A stretch of DNA of 64,000 bases from Ancistrus triradiatus. Its lineage: Eukaryota > Chordata > Actinopteri > Siluriformes > Loricariidae. Shown here in pieces: positions 45,866 through 55,772 of this stretch; the first letter of the stretch is position 1, and the number at the start of each line of letters is the position of its first letter. The notes under the pieces were generated by a model, which worked only from the letters and a program-made list of their open reading frames with translations, was not told where the DNA came from and did not search any database. The stretch lies in assembly GCA_025084515.1 (NCBI GenBank), contig JAJAGP010000182.1, positions 578,951 through 642,950 on the forward strand, given 5' to 3'. The translations under genes and the position numbers were made by a program.

Positions 45866-48171
45866 TGTAGCGTGATCGCTGTATCTCCCTCTCTTTACCT
45901 TCTTCCCCCAAGTCGTAAACTTTACAACATCTTGGAATTCAAGAAGGCCCTACATCTGGACAGGATCTTAACCCCCCACCTTTGACTCCAACGGTTAACT
46001 CTTTCCCAAACCGACATACAACCTTTGACATCTCCAATCATAAACTAAGCCCATGTGCTAAATTTTGAATGGGGGTGGTTGCAACATTTCAAGGCCACCC
46101 AAGCTTTCTTAATGTCTTCTGACTTTGCAAAAAATACAGGACTTTCTTTCCCATAGTTGAACTCTTCATCACAGCCTCTCTTGCAAACCTTATCACCCAA
46201 GCCTGGCGCCAGAAAGACACCCCTGGAGATTTACGACATCAACAAACGGTCAAGAAACTATCGCCTTCCCTCTTAAAAAAAAAAACAAGAACTCAGCTTT
46301 TGTTCTAAAGAGACAAACTATAATTGTATTCAACTCTTTCTGGGAACAGATTATCTTCATCGAAACCTTTTAATTACATAACAAATAATATTTGGATCCT
46401 GAGAAGATCCTGAGAAGTATAGATCATACATATGTATGTTACTGAATGTATGTATCTTCATATCTACTTGATTGATGTTTTAGTATAATTATCTTTTTGT
46501 TTTGATATTTAGTGGTCCCGTTTAGTATGACATATAGAAATAACCGCTTTTGCCTATGTGTTTTGATCGATCGGGTTTTTAATAATTTGTGCAACAAACA
46601 TGATGTTATTTACAATGTACCGTTTCCTACAGCTTGTATTAATCATAGTATTGTTTAGTTAAAAGTATAGTAAATGCCTGCGCTGTAGTTAGAATGCTTT
46701 AACGATGTTCCAAGTTATCAATTCAAGGTGCTTTTGATCATCTGAACCTTACAACGAAGTCTGCATCTAAACTTGTAACTTTGAGGATTTTTGGTTATTG
46801 TGTGATACTTTTCAATCTCTTTTAGATACGTAGGAATATTAGTTAATCCAAGTTAGAAGTCTGTGGTGCTTATGGTGAAATAAGGCAACCGCGATAGGAG
46901 AAGCTTACTGAGGAGTCAGCTTCTCATTGGCTAAGTAAGGGCCCAACTCCTTATGTCCCCGCCTCCAGCCGCCCCCTGAGCTGGAAAACATTTAAAAAGC
47001 AACCGGGACGACCAGGAAGCTAAGCTAGCTTCAAATTCGTGTGTAGTCTTGTGTGTCTTTATGTGCTTTAATGTTTTTTTCTTTTTGTAACGTTTTTTGA
47101 TTATTCATTTCACTCAAGTTTTCGCGTTTACTTACTTTAAAGTTTCCTGTGTACATCAGTCTTAAGTAGTTCGGTATCGCTGAACTAGAAGATAGTTAAA
47201 AGACCAACCAGACTCTACGCTCGACCATTTTGTGCCATCCAAAGTTTTTCCGAGTTTTTTGTTGAAGCACGTGTGAGTGATAGAACGTGCTCGACTCCAC
47301 CTTTATCTGTGGCCAAGATAGAATCCGAGATCGTAGTCGCACGCCGCAAAGTCGAGGTCAGGGAACCCTGATCACTCAACAGCTGGGAAAAAAGCCAAAC
47401 AGGTGAGTGAGGCCCCTCAACCCATCTGTGATCAACTGACCGAAGACCACGGACCGGAGGGACACGGACTGAAGACACGGAACCGGAGGCCTATAGCCAA
47501 GATCTTACAGGTCCACCAGACAGGAAACATCAGAATCTGAAGATTTTTTACCAGCTTCAGTTACATGTGTGACGGTCGGACGACAGGCAGAGGACCACGC
47601 CTAAGTAATTTTAACATACTATCCACTAGCCACTCAACGTAATTAAGGTTACCAGTAGCATTGCAACGGTAGTAATTATTACGCGACCGTATAAGTTACA
47701 TAGAGTCATCTTGGTTTCCGATTTTTACTACTGTAAGGTGAACGCTTTGCCATTATTACCTGTGGTCTGGGCCTGGTGACTTTGTTCTCCATACTGTGAT
47801 ATATACATGTTCATCGTCATTTTATGATTTTAACTCTGTGATACACTCGTTATTACCTTAGATAATCTGTTGGTATTTGCCTTGTTTTGTAGTTAATAAA
47901 CTTGTTTATAAACCTTTTGAATTTACCGCCTGGTTTAAGAGCTCATTCCTTCAGAAGATCGAGAAAACTACTTGGAATTCACTATTCAGAACTAGACTGA
48001 TCAAGTTTGTTGTTTCTTTTTCCTGGTTTCCAGATCGGCCAGTGAATTATTTATATTCATCATTAATCGATTTGGTGGTGCCTCGTATTTCTTAATTAAT
48101 TAATATATATTTTAATTAATAAAGTTTAATTAAAAATTAATCCAATTAAAGTGTAGTCTTAGTTTGCTACA
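45866..48171 (+). mobile_element. Solo-LTR-like unit of 2.3 kb inside the Gypsy integrase
   Basis: Starts TGTAGC and ends GCTACA, with ACAC at 45862-45865 and 48172-48175 as a 4-bp duplication. The Gypsy reading frame resumes exactly after it. No second copy of its start was found inside, so it behaves as a single LTR. A GC-box-rich part (about 46960-46985), ATTTAAAAAG at about 46989 and ATAAA-type signals near 47894 give a plausible promoter and polyadenylation order. It has no coding frame. It could be a solo LTR of an endogenous retrovirus-like or Gypsy element. The family is not recognised and the length is unusually great for an LTR. Confidence 0.65.
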
Positions 48172-48298
48172 ACACCCTACATTCCACGTTTCCCAAATCA
48201 AACCGGAAGCCTCCTCTGGCCCTCAGTTTGTCGTCCCCTTGATGTCTGCATCTTGGGTTCCTCTCCAAATTTGCACCGAGATTCCCCGTAACACTCTT

Positions 48299-48742
48299 AA
48301 TCAACAACTAATTACATTTTCTGTTTTCTCTCCGAGCTGTGTTCCGGTACCAGTTCCTGCCCCACACATGATGTTCATCCGCTTCAGCTTCCCTCAACCT
48401 GTTTCCATCATCAGCTCCAGTCCTACAATACCCGGCCTCTCCCTCCTCTGGTTGTCTGGGGACGAAGTGCCACCAAGGACTTTCCTGCTTCAAGGGGACG
48501 ACTTAAGATCCTCGAGTGACTGTGTATCCGACTACTTAATGCCGATGTGCATATTTTACATTTTACTTGAACTATGACTCCATGACTTATTAGTTTCATT
48601 CTTACATTTATCATCTACGCCGCCCAAGGAGGTTGGGTCCCTTTTTGAGTCTTGGTCTGTCGCCCTAGGCTTGCTCAATTTGCCAATTTTACAATGTTCC
48701 ATTGTAAAAAGCGCTATATAAATAAATGTGAATTGACTTGAC
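48299..48742 (+). mobile_element. L2-type LINE, second layer, 3' end
   Basis: Continues the L2 3' UTR from AATCAACAACTAATTACATTTTCTG and ends GCGCTATATAAATAAATGTG plus TTGACTTGAC, directly followed by the ATATGAG duplication. Confidence 0.85.
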
Positions 48743-48749
48743 ATATGAG

Positions 48750-48812
48750 AAACCCTTTCAGCTTGCTGTGACTTTTTTAATTTTAGGAAGTAAAAGACAT
48801 CCTGCACCCTGA
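48750..48812 (-). mobile_element. L2-type LINE, outermost layer, right part
   Basis: Continues the - strand L2 of 35077-35753: AAACCCTTTCAGCTTGCTGTG followed by ACTTTTTTAATTTTAGGAAG matches 23734-23790. The match ends by about 48812. Confidence 0.7.
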
Positions 48813-48972
48813 CATCCTGAAACTCTGAATTATGAACTGACCTGAACTGAATTATGAATTAAAGTTAGTAAAAGCACTATGCTGTGCTTGTGTGGTTGAC
48901 CAGCACAGAATCGGTTATATGAGATCGCTGAAGCCGATCACACTAAAACCGGCCGAATCTGTCATATATGTA
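48813..48972. other. Non-coding spacer, nothing recognised
   Basis: Short stretch between the nested block and the next Tc1 element. Confidence 0.4.
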
Positions 48973-49895
48973 CAGTGGGGCAAAAAAGTATTTAGTCAGC
49001 CACTGACTGTGCAAGTTCTCCTACTTAGAAAGATGAGAGAGGTCTGTAATTTTCATCATAGGTACACTTCAACTATGAGAGACAAAATGAGAAAAAACAT
49101 CCAGGAAATCACATTGTAGGACTTTTAAAGAATTGATTTGTAAATCATTGTGGAAAATAAGTATTTGGTCAATAACATAAGTTCAACTCAATACTTTTTA
49201 ACATATTCTTTGTTGGCAATGACAGATGTCAAACCTTTCCTGTAAGCCTTCACCAGGTTTGCACACACTGTAGCTGGTATTTTGGCCCATTCCTCCATGC
49301 AGATCTCCTCTAGAGCAGTGATGTTTTGGGACTGTCACTGGGCAACACGGACTTTCAACTCTCTCCACAAATTTTCTATGGGGTTGAGGTCTGGAGACTG
49401 GCTACGCCACTCCAGGACCTTGAAATGCTGCCTGAGCCGTGTGTTTGGAATCATTGTCATGCTGGAAGACCCAGCCACATTCCATCTTCAATGCTCTCAC
49501 TGATGGAAGGAGGTTTTGTTTTAAAATCTCACAATACATGGCCCCATTCATTCAGTCGTCCTGTCCCCTTTGCAGCAAAACATCCCCAAAGCATGATATT
49601 TCCACCCCCATGCTTCACAGTAGGTATGGTGTTCTTAGGATGCAACTCAGCATTCTTCTTCCTCCAAACACGAGTTAAGTTTTTACCAAAAAGTTCTGAT
49701 ATTATACCACATGATATTCTCCCAATCCTCTTCTGGATCATCCATATGCTCTCTGGCAAACTTCAGACGGGCCTGGACATGTACTGGCTTAAGCAGGGGG
49801 ACACGCCTGGCACAGCAGGATCTGAGTCCCTCTCGGCATAGTGTGTTACTGATAGTAGCCTTTGTTACTTTGGTCCCAACCTTGGTCATTCATCA
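48973..49895 (-). mobile_element. Tc1-like element, family C, 3' half
   Basis: TA then CAGTGGGGCAAAAAAGTATTT marks the terminal repeat. On the reverse strand come the transposase C-terminal and central parts: GGGNIMLWGCFAAKGTGRL (frame 49529-49759) and KVGTKVTKATISNTLCREGL (49683-49889). It stops within the N-terminal domain without the second terminal repeat. Frames are broken. Related pieces are at 58309-58901 and 61765-62285. Confidence 0.85.
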
Positions 49896-50876
49896 GGTCC
49901 CTCCGTGTATTTCTGTGTTCTGTTCTTTAATCTGATGGAGCGTTCCCCAGCTGTTAACAGACTGTTTCCAGGCTGTGATGTATGTTATGCTATCTGGCTA
50001 GCGAGCTTTACCCAGCATGCTGTTTGAGGATGTATTTCTACTCAGAGCTCAGCAGCGCTCATAGCAGCAAAAAAGATGATATAATTTGCTGCCTATTTGT
50101 TAGAGCTGTGTTTCTGTGTTTTATTATTATGGTATTACGTTCTTGGACCTTAATATTTGTGCAGAAGGGATTGATATGATGGATTAAAAAAAATTTATAA
50201 CTGGCCTATTAGAAATTATTATCCAAGATACATTTTGTACAGGTACCCTTCCTCACTTATCTAGTTATAACATAAATTGGCATTCTGTTTGGACTTATAT
50301 ACCTTATAAATTTTTCATTCATTACTTACCATTGAATAGTTGAATCTACGTGTAACAATGCATATTGAATACGTAATAAATACATTTTAAAAACACAAAC
50401 AAGAAATATAATGCATAATAAATAAGATATTAACGTTATGTCACATCTCAGAAAACGTCAGAGTATTTTTTATGTAAGCTCTATCTTGATAAACTGACTG
50501 GATACTTCAAGTTTAAACAACTCCATTCTCGCCTAAAAAATATTATAACTTTATTCCGTGAGCTGGTAGAAGTTGCGGTGGACAGACGCCTGGGCTTTTC
50601 TTACCGTGCTGCCACCACGATCCTGAAATGGATAAGCAAAAAAGAGATTAAATGACATCCAGACAAGTACAGACATAACACAGATTGAGAAAGGCCATTA
50701 ATGTTAATTGAAAGAGAGTAAACAAAATAAACAGATTAACTTATCTTGGTAGCGATTATATAGGAAATCATTCACTCCTCGCATATTTTTTAAATGTGAA
50801 ACGTTGACCCCTTGTGGCCAGGAGCACTTCCAGTGTGAGCAGTCGAAATGCAGCATTTTTGTCTTTTTTTGTACGT
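49896..50876. other. Non-coding; one possible micro-exon on the - strand
   Basis: AT-rich with no long coding exon. On the - strand, 50605-50622 lies between an acceptor-like TTTTTTGCTTATCCATTTCAG-type tract and a GTAAGA donor. It would be an 18-nt exon; no gene model supports it. Confidence 0.3.
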
Positions 50877-51100
50877 GTTGGTTAATGCTCTTGTCTTCGG
50901 CTTTAATGTATTTGTTTTCTTGACTTTTGTTTGCCTTGTAAATGCTGCTTTCACCAAATGCAGCGTTTTTGTAACGCTTCACTTTTGGAAATGTTGTTGT
51001 GGTCTGCCTTTATGTTGTTGTGTTCTTTCTTATGTATTTGTGCTCTGACTTAATGCTGTTGCCTTCCCAAATTTTGTTTGCTTCATAAATGTGGTTGTGA
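50877..51100 (+). repeat. Degenerate tandem repeat, unit about 20 bp
   Basis: Units of the form TTAATGTTGTTGTGTTCTxxC recur with drift (examples at about 51011-51050), sometimes with longer inserts. The ORF 50848-51048 is a by-product. Confidence 0.5.
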
Positions 51101-51104
51101 TTTG

Positions 51105-51180
51105 ATTCTCCACATGACCGTATATTTATGCAAATATATAGAAATTTCTAAAGGATTAACAAACTTTCACCACTCTAATG
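51105..51180. mobile_element. Tc1 family A terminal-repeat remnant
   Basis: GTATATTTATGCAAATATATAG and TTCTAAAGGATTAACAAACTTTC are a diverged terminal repeat of family A. Confidence 0.55.
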
Positions 51181-51937
51181 TTTCTGATACATTAGGGATT
51201 TAAAGGCTTGTTTATAGTCAAACTTATACTAATACTAATACAAATACTAAATAGTATACAATTGAATGCTAACTGCTAAAATGTTATCAGTCTTTTGCTG
51301 TAATATATTCCAACCTTAAGTAAAATTTGTAAAAGAAAATGTTTTTGAGTTTTAAAAAGCGTTTTGTGGTGGCAGTTGAAGATGAACATCAGAAGAACTT
51401 CACAAGATACTCTTTGGAATATTGTGGAGAGCTTGTGTGCACACTGTCATCACAGCAAAATGAGAAACATACATAAATACTAATAAATTAATAGCTGTTT
51501 TCATAGTAAACTTTCATTGAAATTTGCATACTTATATGATTTGTAATGAAAACCTATTGCACTTCAGAAACAAAAAGCCAAATAGAAGAATTTTCAGTGT
51601 TTTCAATAAGACAAAGTTTAATACAACATTTTTATCAGTCCTTCAAATCTGAAGGACTACCACAAAGTTTTCATTAAAAATACGCAAGTAGAAGCATTCT
51701 TTTCAGACTTGTTGAAGCATAGCCTCAGACTTGTTGGGCCCCACTGTGTAGGCTATATACCGTACATAAATTCAATTTTGCCAGATAGTAATGTTTCTAT
51801 TTTTGACCGCGAGGGCTATGGACAGTAACTGATGTCCCCGTTTAGGTTTGTGGTGGATGAAAGGAAAGGCAGATTGTCTCTTTAAGAAACTGTGTTCACT
51901 GCAGCCCAGCCCATCTCTCTCCCGACGCCCTTCCTCG
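51181..51937. other. Non-coding, nothing recognised
   Basis: AT-rich; no repeat or exon assigned. Confidence 0.4.
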
Positions 51938-51982
51938 ATGTGTACGTGTGTGTGTGTGTGTGCGCGCGCGCGCGCGCGTATG
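51938..51982. repeat. Perfect alternating purine-pyrimidine tract, (TG)n(CG)n
   Basis: A 45-bp run alternates purine and pyrimidine at every base, with TG steps then about 16 bases of CG. Such sequences favour left-handed DNA. It lies about 830 bp upstream of the candidate first coding exon. Confidence 0.9.
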
Positions 51983-52595
51983 ACGCGTTTTTTTTGGAAG
52001 GAAGACTTTAATGGAGCTGCGTTTTTCTCTCAGAGGGGGATGTTCGTACTTTTATGTATTTCTTTTTTATTATTGCCTTCATTCTGTCGTTTATTAATTT
52101 TTGATGAGAGCCTGTTCGATAATGCAGCACCACAAGGGAGTAAAAGGATCGAGAATATCCACTTGTGTTTGGATTTAAGTCTGCTTTTTCTGGCTTTGTC
52201 GTTTTATTTATTTTTCTGGAAATGTACGAAACGGGAGCCTATTTGAGAGAGAGCCTGTTTGTGTTGGAGAGGTTTATTTTAACCGAAAGACTCTCGTCTG
52301 AGAAAAATAAAATTAAAGATTCCCTATATCTTACATTGGCTTAGATTCGTAGATTGTATTTTTAAGTAGCTATTGTTTTATGGTCAAATGATGACTTGAT
52401 GTGAAGTAGTGAACCTACAGAATTGGTAAGAATGGAAACACTGCACATTACATTTTCGCTTACATCTACATGGATAAGCTGGTGTTCCGGTCAGAGTGGT
52501 GCCGATATGAGCTCCTTATAGGACCAGAACTTTCCTCTCCCTGACCTATTTATATTTTATTCAGCATTGTATGTGATGGAAGTGAAAATGTGGAC

Positions 52596-52764
52596 TATTT
52601 AAGAACCTTTATCAGCTGAGCGCAGAGCTCATATAGGCTATTGATTGGCTTCAGAAAAAGGAGAGAGGATGCACAGGGCCCAATGACGGCGGATTTTATT
52701 TGCCCGGCTCCATTTTAACCGCAGAAGGAATAACTTGTCGTTGTCGAAGACCTCAGGGATCACC
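52596..52764 (+). promoter_or_regulatory. Candidate core promoter and 5' UTR
   Basis: TATTTAAG at 52596-52603 and an E-box CAGCTG just after it are followed by ATTGGCT (reversed CCAAT, 52644-52650) and CCAATGACGG (52680-52689). The composition is less AT-rich than the surroundings. Two short upstream ORFs lie in it: 52669-52686 and 52683-52718. The transcription start is not placed. Confidence 0.4.
52669..52718 (+). promoter_or_regulatory. Two overlapping upstream ORFs
   Basis: ORF one, 52669-52686 (MHRAQ, stop TGA), overlaps the start of ORF two, 52683-52718 (11 codons, stop TAA), by an ATGA. Both end before the candidate main ATG at 52765. If the leader includes them, they could reduce translation of the main frame. 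Confidence 0.4.
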
Positions 52765-52809
52765 ATGTCTTCTCGAGCAACACTGCAGTCCGACAGGAAT
52801 TCGGACCAC
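52765..52809 (+). CDS. Candidate first coding exon of an unidentified gene
   Basis: ATG in a good context (ATCACCATGT, A at -3) opens a frame encoding MSSRATLQSDRNSDH, ending in phase 0 at a perfect GTAAGT donor (52810-52815). The leader upstream is promoter-like. Fifteen codons are too few to name the product, but the Ser/Arg/Asp-rich start is soluble and shows no signal peptide. All sequence to the window end would be intron 1, consistent with its content of repeats. It could be a chance match, though ATG context, donor and leader agree. Confidence 0.5.
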
Positions 52810-52815
52810 GTAAGT

Positions 52816-53344
52816 AGGCTTAAAATCTTCACCGCTGCACTGCATAACACGAATAGTTTCCAACATGCATCACTTTAAAGTCGTTTATTCGCTTTGTCAA
52901 TAAACGCAACCAGAAAAGTCTATACAGATCAGTTAGGTGACGTGACAGTTACAAGGCCACATTTAGTGCACGATCTTGTGATGTAAATGTTTGGAAAAAG
53001 GCCAAAACGGCATACTACAGAACTAACTACTACACAAATTAGTAGTCTAACTACGCTTCTTAGTATGGAAGTATGCGTCTGCTTACATTGTATTTGTATT
53101 CTACGTAATTGGTTGCAGATTTAATCAGTTTTTCATGTGTCATAGCTAGTAACTGGGATTCTTAATGATTGGACATCTAATTTTTAGTCACTACCATGCA
53201 GATTCAGTTTTATATCTTCAAGTCTCGTTGTTGATAAAGGGAACGTGTGTATGGAATCAGGAGTACAGAGAGAACAATGGCTCACTTCTTCGATTAAATA
53301 GTGAAAATTTCATGTAATTTTGTTATTTAAAAACAAAATCCATG
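52816..53344. other. Intron-like, nothing recognised
   Basis: AT-rich sequence after the candidate donor. Confidence 0.4.
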
Positions 53345-53510
53345 TATTTTAATGGTGAACTACTGGGCTACATGGAAGGTTGTGAGTTCAAATCCTGGCT
53401 CCATCAAGCATTCACATTTGGGATTTTGAGTAGTCTTCTTCTGTTAAAGTTAAGCAAGTCACATTGGAAAGGAGCGTCTGCTAAATGTTATAAATATAAA
53501 TTTGTCATAT
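53345..53510 (+). repeat. tRNA-derived SINE
   Basis: Contains GTGAGTTCAAATCCTGG (B-box) and ends AGCGTCTGCTAAATGTTATAAAT, the forward orientation of the SINE at 4914-5093. Confidence 0.7.
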
Positions 53511-54443
53511 TTTGTATAAAACATGAATAAATTATTTGATGAATAATTAAGAGCCCATGCACCATCTCAACGAGTTTAAGTGTAAATCAATGGAGTAGAG
53601 AGAGACTGATTAATCGGCCTGCCCATAATTAATCAGGCGATTAATGAAATTTTGAAATAATGAAGTAGGCCAAGGCCAATATTCAGAAATAGTGAATAAA
53701 ATGCAAAGAAACTTTATTTCCTGCATTACAACTACAGAGTGACTAAAAATAAAGAGATGCTGAGTGAACATTCAATGATGGCGGGGACATTTGTGAGAAA
53801 ATGTGACTTTGTTTCCACCATTACAACTTGCTGCTCAATTAAGGGGTCAGATTAAGAGCACTCTCGATATATTTCAAAATATTTAGCTTCAAAACACACC
53901 ATGTTGGTATACTGCTTAGTTTTGGTTGATATGCAGTATTTGATAAAGCTGTGTTTTAGTCACAATTCCAGTTTCCTTCGATAGACCCTGCTTCTTGGAA
54001 AACAGGTCAAATAAAATAATTAGTAAAAAAGGTATTAATGTACATCAGTCCTGCCTGCTAACTGACAGTACAGTGTTATAGCTAAGGCTTATGTGGTGTT
54101 GAAATAAACACTTATTCTGCATTTACCCCAGGAAAAATGAAACGCAGTGCCTGGAAAGTGCTCATGGCGTCTAGCCCACCACTGCAGTGACCTAGTGTCA
54201 CAGAGTCCTGGCGGTGCCTTCCTGCCATGTCAGGCATCACATTCAGGCACAATAGACTGTATCTGAGGGAAAAGAGGTCAGTCAGGCGATTCCCTGGTGC
54301 TTCAGTAGTGACCTCTGCCAGCCCTGCATTGAACTGGTATTCATTCGGAAATGGTAGGGTCAGTTTGAGTTTCTGCATGCTTCTTAGTTTTCTGCTCTTC
54401 TTATGAAATTCCTGCTCATGTCATAAATACAAAAGGAACTTGG
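53511..54443. other. Non-coding; weak hAT-like string near its start
   Basis: GATTAATCGGCCTGCCCATAATTAATC near 53609-53640 resembles a hAT-type MITE end. Nothing else was recognised. Confidence 0.35.
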
Positions 54444-54788
54444 GTGTTAGCGATATGGTAAAAATAATATATCACATTATTTAGACATTTTCACGACACA
54501 CAGTATTCATCACAATACATGTGATCGCAGTCAAAATGCATCAGTAGTGACAGATTCTTAAAAACTACTATTCAGATATTATCTCATACCTAGTAAAGAG
54601 ATTTTTATTCAAAATGTGCGGCACCTCATCCAAGTAAACAGGAATAATGACACTTTATAATGAAACATGTCGTTGGTCAGTGTTCTTTAAGCACTGATGA
54701 TATCCGCGATAAGCTCAGAAAAGCATATTGTCTGTCACGATAACAAACTCACAATATGATAAAATATCGTCTTATTGCCCACCCCTAC
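54444..54788. mobile_element. hAT-like MITE
   Basis: The right end ATATGATAAAATATCGTCTTATTGCCCACCCCTA is a typical hAT-type terminus. The left end GCGATATGGTAAAAATAATATATCAC is its partial mirror. No coding sequence. Confidence 0.55.
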
Positions 54789-55156
54789 AGGAACTGTGTT
54801 GTGCTGTCACATTAAAGGCATTCTATAAATATGTTTGTGAGAGAGAGAGGTAAAAAGAGAGGGTGGGGTTGGAGGGGCTAAGCAAATGTATGCACTGCAC
54901 ACAGGTCTATAGTGAAATACATCACTATGGAAAATCAGTATGTGGTAGTCAGTGTTGGTATTAAATAAATGAAACACTTCAGTGTAATGGCTGTTTAGTT
55001 TTTATTAATCACTAAGTACAATATACGGTGTTCGGTCAACATCTAGATCACAAAGTGCAATTTCACCGATTGTGGTGTGGACGTAGGTGATGCATATCTT
55101 TAATGAAAAACTATATATATTATAACATATATTTAATTCAGGAAAACACGGACCCT

Positions 55157-55450
55157 GTATTAGGGGTGGGGGATAAAATAGATTCTTTGATGAATTGCAA
55201 TGTGGACTTGGAAGATTCGGCATCAATTCACAAATGGCAAAAATCAATTCCAACCTTGGAACTCAGAAGTGCAGCGCCCAGACAGTCTGTGATGTGCACA
55301 GAACAGAAGCTGTGTCTAAATTCAGGGGCTGCATCAACTCATATGCATAACAGAGGGAACAAGTGATGTCAAAGTGTCCACCCAACATGGAAAGAGCGAA
55401 GCGAATTACAAACTAAAATTTTACAATCAAATTCGCAACTTTTATCGCCA
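55157..55450. mobile_element. hAT-like element end fragment
   Basis: Starts TTAGGGGTGGGGGATAAAATAG and continues as a hAT-type MITE end. The partner end is not clear; a GAATCACAGCCCTC-like end near 56940-56968 is a possible but unproven partner. Confidence 0.4.
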
Positions 55451-55772
55451 GGGATTTGCGTCCGTATTCAGTCGTTGAGAGCCAGGGCTTTTGCTCTATG
55501 TTGTGTACCTTGGAGCCGTGAAACAGTGTCCCGTCTCGAAGATATTTCATGCTAGCCATTCGCTAGAAGATTTAAAATATATATATATTTATAAAGTCTA
55601 ACACCCACTCACATCTAAAGACAGGTCACAGACTATGATGAAGGCTAGAGATCTTGCATGGTTGCTGTTTGCAAGACTCCCACTAGTTTTCCCCTTGAGA
55701 ATATTTAAAAACTTTTGAAAACACACACCTAAATTAATAACATAATAATATTGATAATATTATTAATAATAT

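Larger units (their letters stand above)
44315..48293 (+). mobile_element. Ty3/Gypsy element, internally deleted, inserted in L2
   Basis: The outer ends are TGTTAGGGTC and CCCCGTAACA, with CTCTT at 44310-44314 and 48294-48298 as a 5-bp target duplication. About 44315-44568 is a piece of the 5' LTR. Pol starts inside RT at about 44570. About 48236-48293 is the end of the 3' LTR. Another LTR-type unit (45866-48171) splits the integrase region. Confidence 0.85.

Noticed and set aside
48164..48577. 137-codon + strand ORF starting in an integrase-like HPTFHVSQIKP
   Set aside because: It joins the tail of the Gypsy integrase to L2 3' UTR across an insertion boundary, so it is not a gene.
50704..51048. 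Opposed short ORFs near 50.8 kb
   Set aside because: Low-complexity frames over a degenerate tandem repeat.
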